Assembly: GCA_034189125.1 (NCBI GenBank)
Contig: JAXHVB010000052.1
Location: 1-5,229 of the forward strand
Source: UBA5862 sp002408105
GTDB taxonomy: Bacteria > Pseudomonadota > Gammaproteobacteria > Pseudomonadales > UBA5862
DNA length: 5,229 bases
Direction of reading: 5' to 3'
Part shown: in pieces, positions 1-5,229 of the stretch
Position numbering within the stretch: position 1 is the first letter of the stretch
How the letters are laid out: each line of letters begins with the position of its first letter
Position numbers and translations under genes: made by a program
The notes under the pieces: model-generated
Told to the model about the DNA's origin: nothing
Seen by the model: the letters and a program-made list of their open reading frames with translations, nothing else
The model's database searches: none

Positions 1-21
1 GGTGGGTTGGCGCTCGGACAT
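1..21 (-). CDS. possible start of the next gene (seven codons, leaves the window)
   Basis: An ATG at 21-19 opens a frame reading MSERQPT to the window edge. GAGGA lies 12 bases upstream (38-34), a usable but long spacing. The ATG overlaps by one base a TGA at 23-21 that closes the frame following gst. Seven codons are too few to name a product. By synteny miaA (tRNA dimethylallyltransferase) is the usual gene after mutL, and its N-termini are often short and variable before the P-loop, so miaA is a reasonable guess; sspB or an unrelated gene cannot be excluded. Confidence 0.35.
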
Positions 22-80
22 CAGCGGTGGGCTTCCTCAGCGGGCGCGTCAGGGGTGACGTACTCGAGGGTGGCCGGCGT

Positions 81-120
81 TGCCGAACCCTGCCTTTGCG
101 TGGGTTGCTGTTCGGCAGGG
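81..120 (-). repeat. two mutually exclusive hairpins downstream of gst
   Basis: In the minus-strand transcript CCCTGCC (120-114) can pair with GGCAGGG (94-88), or TGCCGAA (117-111) can pair with TTCGGCA (87-81). Both are seven-base perfect stems and they share the bases TGCC at 117-114, so only one can form at a time. The second can be extended inward by CCC/GGG pairing (104-102 with 90-88). No U-run follows, so it is not a canonical terminator. It lies about 60 bases before the possible start at 21. Confidence 0.45.
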
Positions 121-146
121 CTTGGGCGGCCGACCTGTGGGTGAAG

Positions 147-764
147 TCAGGCAGTGGCAGCGGCGCTCTTGCGCTCTTTCATCCGCGCATACCAAGCCTC
201 GATCATGGGGCATCCCTCGGGGAGCGGCTGGCCCACGTTGACGCCAAAATCGAGAAATGCGAACAGCATCAGGTCGGCCATCGTCAGGCGGTCACCACAG
301 AGGAATTGTTGGTCACCCAACTGACCGTCGATCCACTCGATGCCATCGCGGGCCTGGGCCTTGAGGCCCTCGGCCGCCTCCGGGATGATGCGCATGCGAG
401 ACTGGAAGATCGAGGCCCCCTCGGCGTAGCGGAACCCGCCGGCCAAGGGCTCACACACCTTGAGATCGACCCGACGGGCCCACATGCGGGCCTCGGCGCG
501 CTGTTCGGGGGTGCTCCCGATCAGCGCAGGCTGAGGGTGCGTTTCCTCCAGGTACTCGCAAATGGCGGTGGTTTCACAAAGAATCTCGCCATTGTCCAAT
601 TCCAGAGCAGGCAGTTGTCCGGCTGGATTTTTGCTCAAGAAGGGCTCGCGGCGGTTCTCTCCGGCGATGAGGTCCACCGCGACCTCATCGACACTGAGGC
701 CTTTTTCGGCCATGAACATGCGCACCAGTCGCGGGTTCGGTCCCATGGACGTGTACAGTTTCAT
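147..764 (-). CDS. glutathione S-transferase family protein
   Basis: This 205-residue protein has the two-domain glutathione S-transferase layout. Residues 1-77 form the thioredoxin-like, glutathione-binding half: it opens MKLYTSMGPNPR with a candidate catalytic Ser6, has the cis-proline in GQLPAL (P52), and the glutathione-contacting ETTAI at 64-68. Residues about 83-205 are the all-helical C-terminal half, with the LTMADLMLF helix-capping motif at 160-168 (T161, D164). The substrate cannot be told from sequence; members conjugate or reduce electrophiles using glutathione in the cytoplasm. SspA is a relative with the same fold, but the opening motif is not SspA-like. The ATG at 764 is chosen because GGAG lies six bases upstream and homology-like sequence begins there; the frame stays open to 851, but those 29 residues do not look like a GST N-terminus. 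It follows mutL by 93 bases and seems to have its own promoter. The stop is TGA at 149-147. Confidence 0.92.
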   Translation of the reverse strand: MKLYTSMGPNPRLVRMFMAEKGLSVDEVAVDLIAGENRREPFLSKNPAGQLPALELDNGEILCETTAICEYLEETHPQPALIGSTPEQRAEARMWARRVDLKVCEPLAGGFRYAEGASIFQSRMRIIPEAAEGLKAQARDGIEWIDGQLGDQQFLCGDRLTMADLMLFAFLDFGVNVGQPLPEGCPMIEAWYARMKERKSAAATA

Positions 765-770
765 GCGGTT

Positions 771-774
771 CTCC
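771..774 (-). promoter_or_regulatory. ribosome binding site of the gst gene
   Basis: GGAG (followed by AACCGC and then ATG) on the minus strand lies six bases before the ATG at 764. It supports that start over the upstream in-frame ATG at 851. Confidence 0.65.
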
Positions 775-797
775 GGTTCGTATTGTTGTCGGCCGGT

Positions 798-826
798 ATT
801 CTTCCCCAGCCTGCCCTTGCAGGCAA
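798..826 (-). promoter_or_regulatory. candidate sigma-70 promoter of the gst gene
   Basis: On the minus strand TTGCCT (826-821) and AAGAAT (803-798) are separated by exactly 17 bases. Each matches four of six positions of the sigma-70 -35 and -10 consensus. Transcription would begin near 790, giving a leader of about 26 bases with the GGAG site. The element lies between the mutL stop and the gst start. In sequence this GC-rich a 4/6 plus 4/6 match is suggestive but not proof. Confidence 0.35.
809..824. repeat. perfect inverted repeat inside the mutL-gst gap
   Basis: GCCTGC-CCTT-GCAGGC is a perfect six-base inverted repeat with a four-base centre. An overlapping alternative, CTTGC-AG-GCAAG (816-827), also exists. 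No T-run follows on either strand, so it is not a standard intrinsic terminator for mutL. It occupies the spacer and -35 edge of the candidate gst promoter, a position where a repressor operator could sit. It could equally be a weak RNA hairpin at the end of the mutL message. Confidence 0.5.
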
Positions 827-857
827 GCCGACGCCCGCCCCCCTGGATCACCCTGGG

Positions 858-2681
858 CTACTGTCCGCGCAGAAACCACCGGTCCATCTGGGCCAAGGGA
901 AACGCCACCCAGGTGGGTCGGCCGTGGTTGCACTGCCCACTGCGCTCGGTGACCTCAATCTGGCGCAACAGCGCGTTCATTTCGTCGAGCGTCAACTGGC
1001 GATTGGCGCGCACCGCGCCATGACAGGCCATGGTTGCGAGCAGCTGATCCCGCGCCGCAATCACGCGATCACTGCTGCCGGCCGTGCGCAGGTCCGCGAG
1101 CAGGTCGCGCACCAGCCGCTCTGCATCGCTGCCTTGCAGCAAGGCAGGCAATGCCCGAATGGTGATCGACTCCGGGCCAGACCGGTCGAGTTGCACGCCC
1201 AAGCGCTCCAAGTCTTCCCCTTGGGCCTCGACCAGGGCGGCTTCTTGCTGACTCACCGCGAGCACCTGGGGAACCAGCAGTGGCTGCCAGCGCAGCCCGT
1301 CGGCATCGCTGCTCGTCTTCAGGCGCTCGTAGAGAATTCGCTCATGGGCAGCGTGCATGTCCACCACCACCAGGCCCTGCCGATTTTCAGCCAGCACATA
1401 CACCCCGTGGACCTGGGCGATGGCAAACCCAAGCGGCGGCACCTGCTCTGGCGTGCCCTCGTCCCTGTCCCCAGGCCCGAGGGGACTGTCGTACTGGTTG
1501 GCGTAGGTCGCCAGCGCTTCGGCAATGCGCCCCCCTCCCGGTGCAGCGTCGAAGCGGGCTGGCACACCCAGAGTCCCGGCGACCGGCAGGGCAAGGGCCG
1601 GCTGGTTCCCAGTCAACGGTTGAGCAGGCTCGGCAGCTTCAACAGCGCGCTCCAGGCGATGGGCCGGGCGTTCATTGGCAATGACCTGGTGCAAACGCGT
1701 GAACAGAAAGTCATGTACGGCCCGGCTGTCGCGGAAGCGCACCTCTGCCTTGGTGGGGTGGACGTTCACATCCACTGATTGCGGATCCAGCTCGAGATAG
1801 AGCACATAGGCCGGATGGCGGTCGCCGAACAGCACATCCCGATAGGCCTGTCGGACCGCATGGGACACAACTTTGTCCCGCACCATGCGACCGTTGACGT
1901 AGAAGTACTGCATGTCAGCTTGGCTGCGCGACGCAGTCGGCAGCCCCATCCAGCCCCACAACCGAAGGCCGCCTGCAGTTTCATCCAGTGGTACGGCCTG
2001 TTCCAGAAACGTACTGCCAAGCACCTGAGCCACGCGCTGGTCTCGCTCCGCTGGGCGCTCGGCGGCAGGCAATTGGTGCTGAACCCGCTGGTTGTGGCGC
2101 AGGTGCAGTGCGACACCGAAGTGGCTCAGCGCGAGGCGCCGAAACACTTCATCGAGGCGCACAAACTCGGTGCGCTCGGTGCGCAAGAAGCGCCGCCGTG
2201 CCGGGGTGTTGAAGAACAGGTCGCGCACCTCGACGCTGGTACCCCGAGGGTGGGCCCTCGGCTCAAGATGCGGCGTGGATGCCAGTCCTTCCACTTCGAC
2301 ACGCCATCCGTCGATCGCCTCGTGCTGCGCATTGGAAGTGAGTGTCAGCCGCGAGACCGAGCTGATGCTGGCCAGCGCTTCGCCACGAAACCCAAGCGTG
2401 GCGATGCGGTCGAGGTCCTCCAGCGAGGCAATCTTGCTGGTCGCGTGGCGCGCAAGGGCAAGCCCGAGCTGCTCGCGCACGATGCCACGGCCATTGTCGC
2501 GGACCCGGATGCGTTTGGTGCCTCCGGCATCGACCTCGACATCAACGCGGCTGGCACCGGCGTCGATGCTGTTTTCCAGCAGCTCCTTGAGCACCGAAGC
2601 CGGTCGCTCAACCACTTCGCCCGCCGCGATCTGGTTGGCCAACTGCGGGGGCAGTTCTTGGATCAATTCAAACTGGCTCAC
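858..2681 (-). CDS. mutL: DNA mismatch repair protein MutL
   Basis: MutL couples mismatch recognition by MutS to strand incision and removal. The 607-residue product is of normal length. The N-terminal GHKL ATPase (about 1-340) has ELLENSIDAG with general base E33 and Mg-binding N37, DNGRGI at 62-67, GFRGEALASI at 97-106, NTPARRRFL at 158-166 and DVNVHPTK at 304-311. A Pro/Ala/Gly-rich linker covers about 340-415. The C-terminal dimerisation domain has DMHAAHERILYE at 441-452, which fits the endonuclease pattern DxHA(x)2E(x)4E, a beta-clamp-like QPLLVP at 466-471, ACHGAVRAN at 552-560, CNHGRPT at 584-590 and a terminal FLR. This set resembles endonuclease-proficient MutL (for example Pseudomonas) rather than the E. 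coli type that relies on MutH. The start is GTG at 2681 with AAGG six bases upstream; an overlapping ATG is out of frame and meets TGA after two codons. It lies 65 bases after amiB with no terminator seen, so co-transcription is likely. Confidence 0.98.
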   Translation of the reverse strand: MSQFELIQELPPQLANQIAAGEVVERPASVLKELLENSIDAGASRVDVEVDAGGTKRIRVRDNGRGIVREQLGLALARHATSKIASLEDLDRIATLGFRGEALASISSVSRLTLTSNAQHEAIDGWRVEVEGLASTPHLEPRAHPRGTSVEVRDLFFNTPARRRFLRTERTEFVRLDEVFRRLALSHFGVALHLRHNQRVQHQLPAAERPAERDQRVAQVLGSTFLEQAVPLDETAGGLRLWGWMGLPTASRSQADMQYFYVNGRMVRDKVVSHAVRQAYRDVLFGDRHPAYVLYLELDPQSVDVNVHPTKAEVRFRDSRAVHDFLFTRLHQVIANERPAHRLERAVEAAEPAQPLTGNQPALALPVAGTLGVPARFDAAPGGGRIAEALATYANQYDSPLGPGDRDEGTPEQVPPLGFAIAQVHGVYVLAENRQGLVVVDMHAAHERILYERLKTSSDADGLRWQPLLVPQVLAVSQQEAALVEAQGEDLERLGVQLDRSGPESITIRALPALLQGSDAERLVRDLLADLRTAGSSDRVIAARDQLLATMACHGAVRANRQLTLDEMNALLRQIEVTERSGQCNHGRPTWVAFPLAQMDRWFLRGQ

Positions 2682-2687
2682 TGCATA

Positions 2688-2691
2688 CCTT
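2688..2691 (-). promoter_or_regulatory. ribosome binding site of mutL
   Basis: AAGG on the minus strand lies six bases before GTG at 2681. It decides the start: the nearby ATG at 2686-2684 is only one base from this AAGG and is followed by CAG TGA, so it cannot start mutL. Confidence 0.6.
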
Positions 2692-2746
2692 GCAGAATGG
2701 CGTCAAAACGCGAAGAAGAACCGCCCCAGACAAGAGGGTGCAAGGA

Positions 2747-4105
2747 CTAGGAAGTCGGAATTTGCAGCACCTGCCCGATCCGGATGCGGTCGGAGGACAA
2801 GCCGTTCAACTCGCGGATTGCGTGAACGCTGACCTGGTATTTCGACGCGATTCCAGACAAGGTGTCACCCTGAGCGATCTGGTGTTTGAGACCGACACTT
2901 TCGCTTGCGCGCTGCCACGCCAGCCAGGTTCCCGGCGGCGGACTCGCCCGATAGTACTCGATCACCGCGTCTGCGATGGCGCCGGCAAGGCGCTCCTGGT
3001 GCCTCGCGCTGGCGAGCTGGGCGGCTTCCTGTGGGTTCGAAATGAATCCGGTTTCCACCAGCAACGAAGGGATGTCGGGCGATTTGAGCACGACAAACTG
3101 GGCCTTTTCAACTTGACGTTTGTGGAGTCGGGTCACCCGACCCAGGCCCTGCAGCAGCGTCGCTGCGACGTCATGGCTTTGCTGCAACGTCGAGGTGACA
3201 TAGAGGTCAAGCAGCACCTGCGCCACCACCGACTCTTTGCCTTCCAAATCTACGCCGCCAACCAGATCCGCCTGGTTTTCGCTTTGCGCCAACCAGCGCG
3301 CACTTTCACTGCTGGCCCCCTGGGACGACAGGATGTACACCGACCCGCCACGCGCGGAGGCGTGGCGGAAAGAATCCGCATGCAACGAAATGAAGAGGTC
3401 CGCACCCGCCTCTCGGGCGAGCTCTGTGCGTTTGCGCAGCGCCAGGTAGTAGTCCCCAGTGCGAATTAACACCGGGTGGAATCCCGGCTCACGCTGCAGC
3501 CTCTGGTGCAACTTGCGCGCAATCGACAGCACGACGTCCTTTTCACGCACGTGGCCCGGTCCCAAGGCCCCCGGGTCCTCGCCACCGTGGCCTGCATCCA
3601 CCGCCACCACCACTGGCCGACGCTCGCGCAGGTATTCTTCGGCGCGCTTGATCGGTTCGGATTCCCAGGTTGTGGTGAACAGGTCGATAACCAGGCGGTC
3701 CCCGTACCGTTCATTGGGCTTGAGCAGAAAACTGCGGGGACGCACTGGCGCATTGAGGTCCAGTACGATGCGCAGATCGCGGCGGTCTTGTACTCCGCTG
3801 CGCATCCCACGTATGGCGGTGCCATCGAGCTGGACCTGGTCGAGATCCAGGTCCAAGGCACTGCGGTCCAAATCCACCACGACCCGTGGCGGGGACGCCA
3901 ACTGAAAGACCCGGTGCACAGCCGGCTCCGACAAATCGAACACCAACCGGGTGTGGTCAGGGGCAACGTGAACCCGGGCGGCCTCAACAGTGGCCGCCGT
4001 GGCAGTGGTCGCCAGCGTCCACTGAACACAGCCAACAAGAAGTCCTGTCCATAGGCCTGCGCGGCGCAAAATGGTGGCGCTGAACGTCGTCATCCCTCGG
4101 ATCAT
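2747..4105 (-). CDS. amiB: N-acetylmuramoyl-L-alanine amidase with AMIN, Amidase_3 and LysM domains (AmiB type)
   Basis: This exported zinc amidase cuts the bond between N-acetylmuramic acid and the stem peptide, splitting septal peptidoglycan during daughter-cell separation. Numbering from the ATG at 4105 (452 residues): signal peptide about 1-37; AMIN domain, a septal localisation module, about 40-142; Amidase_3 about 163-388; one LysM peptidoglycan-binding domain about 407-450. Expected zinc ligands are H173 (DAGHGG), E188 (REKD) and H242 (SLHAD), with catalytic E351 (LLVETGF). The stretch between about 255 and 320 matches the regulatory-helix insert of AmiA/B/C enzymes, which are activated by EnvC/NlpD-type partners. 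The start is uncertain: ATG at 4093 would remove four residues and leave the signal peptide intact, and TTG at 4189 would add 28 non-signal-like residues; none has a well-spaced Shine-Dalgarno. The signal region also holds a lipobox-like LVGC (see findings). The name AmiB rather than AmiC follows from the tsaE-amiB-mutL context. Confidence 0.95.
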   Translation of the reverse strand: MIRGMTTFSATILRRAGLWTGLLVGCVQWTLATTATAATVEAARVHVAPDHTRLVFDLSEPAVHRVFQLASPPRVVVDLDRSALDLDLDQVQLDGTAIRGMRSGVQDRRDLRIVLDLNAPVRPRSFLLKPNERYGDRLVIDLFTTTWESEPIKRAEEYLRERRPVVVAVDAGHGGEDPGALGPGHVREKDVVLSIARKLHQRLQREPGFHPVLIRTGDYYLALRKRTELAREAGADLFISLHADSFRHASARGGSVYILSSQGASSESARWLAQSENQADLVGGVDLEGKESVVAQVLLDLYVTSTLQQSHDVAATLLQGLGRVTRLHKRQVEKAQFVVLKSPDIPSLLVETGFISNPQEAAQLASARHQERLAGAIADAVIEYYRASPPPGTWLAWQRASESVGLKHQIAQGDTLSGIASKYQVSVHAIRELNGLSSDRIRIGQVLQIPTS

Positions 4106-4227
4106 GGTCGGCTGAACAGATGGAAGCGAATAAACCCTGTCGCGGTCAAATCCCGCAGGTGCCAGTGGCCCGCACCCGCAGATCCGCAACGTTCAGCATG
4201 GTAAACCAAGGGGCGTTCTCGAGCACC

Positions 4228-4740
4228 CTAGCCGCGCCCCCCCTCCGTCTCACACACCTTGAAATGCGGCCGGAGTCGGACCGCGAGCTGCTCAAGCTGG
4301 CGTTCGGTGCGTGCGCCGCCGGCACGCAGCACCAGCCGCCGGCCGACCTCCGTCGGCACGATTTCAATGCTCAGGTCAGCCGAAGGCAACACATCCTGAC
4401 CCCGTTCAGGCCACTCGACGAGGCACAGGCTCGCCCCAGCAAGGTAGTCACGCACGCCCAGGTACTCAAGTTCTTCGGCATCGCCGAGCCGGTACAGATC
4501 CAGGTGGAACACGGGCACAGCGGCGTCCTCAAAGTAGGGCTCCACCAGGGTGTAGGTGGGGCTGCGCACCGAACCGGAGTGACCCAAGGCGCGGAGCCAG
4601 GCGCGGCACAGGCTGGTCTTGCCGGCACCCAGTGGACCCTGCAGCGTCACCAGGCCACTCGATACGACCCGCGCCAACTCCGCCGCCACTGCCTGGGTGC
4701 CGGCTTCGTCCGCGACTTCGATGCGCAGCACCTTTACCAC
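4228..4740 (-). CDS. tsaE: tRNA t6A biosynthesis ATPase TsaE (YjeE)
   Basis: TsaE is the small P-loop ATPase that works with TsaB, TsaD and TsaC to make N6-threonylcarbamoyladenosine at position 37 of ANN-decoding tRNAs; it is cytoplasmic and usually essential. The 170-residue product is near the family's usual length (about 150-170). Visible motifs are Walker A GPLGAGKT at residues 35-42, SPTYTLVEPY at 60-69, HLDLYRL at 79-85 with its acidic residue, and VEWPERG at 108-114, all diagnostic for YjeE/TsaE. The start is taken as GTG at 4740-4738, giving MVKVLRIEV; no ATG lies in frame nearby. A second GTG three codons in (4731-4729) is an equally possible start. No strong Shine-Dalgarno sequence precedes either codon, which fits translational coupling to the upstream nnrD whose TAA lies inside this start. 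The gene ends in TAG at 4230-4228. Confidence 0.96.
   Translation of the reverse strand: MVKVLRIEVADEAGTQAVAAELARVVSSGLVTLQGPLGAGKTSLCRAWLRALGHSGSVRSPTYTLVEPYFEDAAVPVFHLDLYRLGDAEELEYLGVRDYLAGASLCLVEWPERGQDVLPSADLSIEIVPTEVGRRLVLRAGGARTERQLEQLAVRLRPHFKVCETEGGRG
4734..4740 (-). other. nnrD stop / tsaE start overlap (translational coupling site)
   Basis: On the minus strand the bases GTGGTAA contain the tsaE start codon GTG (4740-4738) and, in another frame, the nnrD stop TAA (4736-4734). The seven-base overlap and the lack of a clear ribosome binding site suggest that ribosomes finishing nnrD restart on tsaE. The overlap is read directly if the GTG at 4740 is the start; it disappears if the GTG at 4731 is used, in which case the genes are two bases apart. 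The coupling itself is inference. Confidence 0.6.
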
Positions 4741-5229
4741 GAACCGCCACCGCTTTTGTCCGGCGGCCGCGCGCCATTGACCAGCACCCGCAACGCCGGC
4801 AGCAGGTCGCTGGCGATCAGGCCGCGCTCACCTGAGGCCGCGGCACAGTCGCCGGCTTCAGCGTGCAGCGCAACACCCAGGGTCGCTGCCTGAGCCACGT
4901 CCAATCCTTGGGCACAAAGGCCACTGATCACCCCAGTCAACAGATCGCCCATGCCGCCGCTTGCCATGCCAGGGTTGCCGCCGTCACACAAGGACAGTCT
5001 GCCACCAGGGGTCGCCACCAGGGTGCCGACCCCTTTGAGCACCACGGCGCCGCCATGGCGCTGCTGCAACGCCGCCGCAGCCGCGAACCGGTCCGCCTCG
5101 ACCGCGGCAACCGAGGTGCCGAGCAGCCGGGCGGCCTCTCCCGGATGCGGGGTGAGAATCCAATCGTTGCGGTAGGGCGGCACCTTGAGCTCCGCCAGCA
5201 GGTTCAATGCATCAGCATCGACCACCAGC
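4734..5229 (-). CDS. nnrD: ADP/ATP-dependent NAD(P)H-hydrate dehydratase, C-terminal part (5' end outside window)
   Basis: This is the metabolite-repair enzyme that dehydrates the damaged cofactor NADHX/NADPHX back to NAD(P)H at the expense of ADP or ATP, in the cytoplasm. About 164 codons are visible, read in from the right edge and ending in TAA at 4736-4734. Family motifs appear in the usual order: VVDADALN at the very edge, LTPHPGEAARLLG, VVLKGVGTLV, then NPGMASGGMGDLLTG (about 4976-4932), whose Asp in GMGD is the expected catalytic residue of this ribokinase-like fold. HAEAGD and LIASDLLP follow near the end. In many bacteria this domain is fused behind an NAD(P)HX epimerase domain (YjeF/Nnr). 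Whether that is so here cannot be seen, because the N-terminal portion lies beyond base 5229. The methionine-like GTG at 5225 is an internal valine codon, not the start. The gene overlaps tsaE by a few bases, a typical arrangement for this pair. Confidence 0.94.
   Translation of the reverse strand, partial: LVVDADALNLLAELKVPPYRNDWILTPHPGEAARLLGTSVAAVEADRFAAAAALQQRHGGAVVLKGVGTLVATPGGRLSLCDGGNPGMASGGMGDLLTGVISGLCAQGLDVAQAATLGVALHAEAGDCAAASGERGLIASDLLPALRVLVNGARPPDKSGGGSW

Noticed and set aside
765..851. 29-residue N-terminal extension of the GST from the in-frame ATG at 851
   Set aside because: The extension covers the promoter-like sequence and palindrome, is Arg/Gly-rich without GST features, and the ATG at 764 has a good ribosome binding site and starts exactly at the beta-strand opening of the fold.
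27..1778. Plus-strand open frame of 583 codons antisense to gst and most of mutL
   Set aside because: It lies opposite two genes with clear family motifs. Its translation shows no recognisable domain, and long antisense frames are expected where GC is high and third positions are G/C. Other plus-strand frames (1779-2750, 2092-2832, 2690-3469, 3476-4054, 4120-4893) are rejected for the same reason.
2678..2686. Two-codon minigene ATG-CAG-TGA overlapping the mutL GTG start
   Set aside because: The AAGG site is only one base from this ATG but six from the GTG, so the ribosome should choose GTG. The minigene looks accidental.
4120..4149. Possible amiB promoter: TTGACC (4149-4144) with an 18-base spacer to TTCCAT (4125-4120)
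   Set aside because: The -35 is fair (five of six), but the -10 matches only three of six. The other AT-rich site TTTATT (4134-4129) has no -35 at proper distance. Not strong enough to annotate.
4158..4176. Small inverted repeat GGTGC-N9-GCACC between tsaE and amiB
   Set aside because: Only five base pairs, no following T-run, in GC-rich sequence where such repeats arise by chance; not a convincing terminator.
4146..4199. Short minus-strand frame in the tsaE-amiB gap (ATG at 4199, 17 codons, TGA at 4148-4146)
   Set aside because: No Shine-Dalgarno precedes the ATG, the peptide has no regulatory-looking composition such as a run of one amino acid, and the frame is part of a longer shadow frame under tsaE.

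Overview
The window is a piece of a high-GC bacterial chromosome, almost certainly gammaproteobacterial. It reads as one left-going (minus-strand) gene cluster: nnrD (partial) > tsaE > amiB > mutL > a glutathione S-transferase-like gene > the first seven codons of another gene. The order yjeF/nnrD-yjeE/tsaE-amiB-mutL is a well-known conserved gammaproteobacterial block, usually followed by miaA and hfq. The assignment rests on that synteny and on clear family motifs. Genus cannot be read from the sequence.

Layout from right to left, which is the direction of transcription. At 5229-4734 lies the C-terminal part of the ADP/ATP-dependent NAD(P)H-hydrate dehydratase (NnrD); its 5' end is outside the window. 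Its stop codon lies inside the start region of tsaE (4740-4228), the P-loop ATPase of the tRNA t6A synthesis complex. A gap of about 120 bases with no convincing gene separates tsaE from amiB (about 4105-2747), an exported zinc N-acetylmuramoyl-L-alanine amidase with AMIN, Amidase_3 and LysM domains. After 65 bases comes mutL (2681-858), a mismatch-repair ATPase with an intact-looking C-terminal endonuclease motif. After 93 bases, which hold a palindrome and a plausible promoter, comes a 205-residue glutathione S-transferase-like protein (764-147). After a 125-base spacer with competing hairpins, a possible next gene begins at 21 and leaves the window.

The genes are housekeeping functions that do not share a pathway: metabolite repair (NnrD), tRNA modification (TsaE), septal peptidoglycan splitting (AmiB) and DNA mismatch repair (MutL). 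The tight spacing suggests co-transcription at least of nnrD-tsaE and probably amiB-mutL. The gst gene sits where miaA commonly follows mutL and appears to have its own promoter.

I see no mobile element, CRISPR array, RNA gene or novel multi-gene system. Long open frames on the plus strand are antisense shadows of high-GC genes. The points most worth a second look are an unusual lipobox-like site in the AmiB signal peptide, the palindrome inside the putative gst promoter, and the mutually exclusive hairpins downstream of gst.
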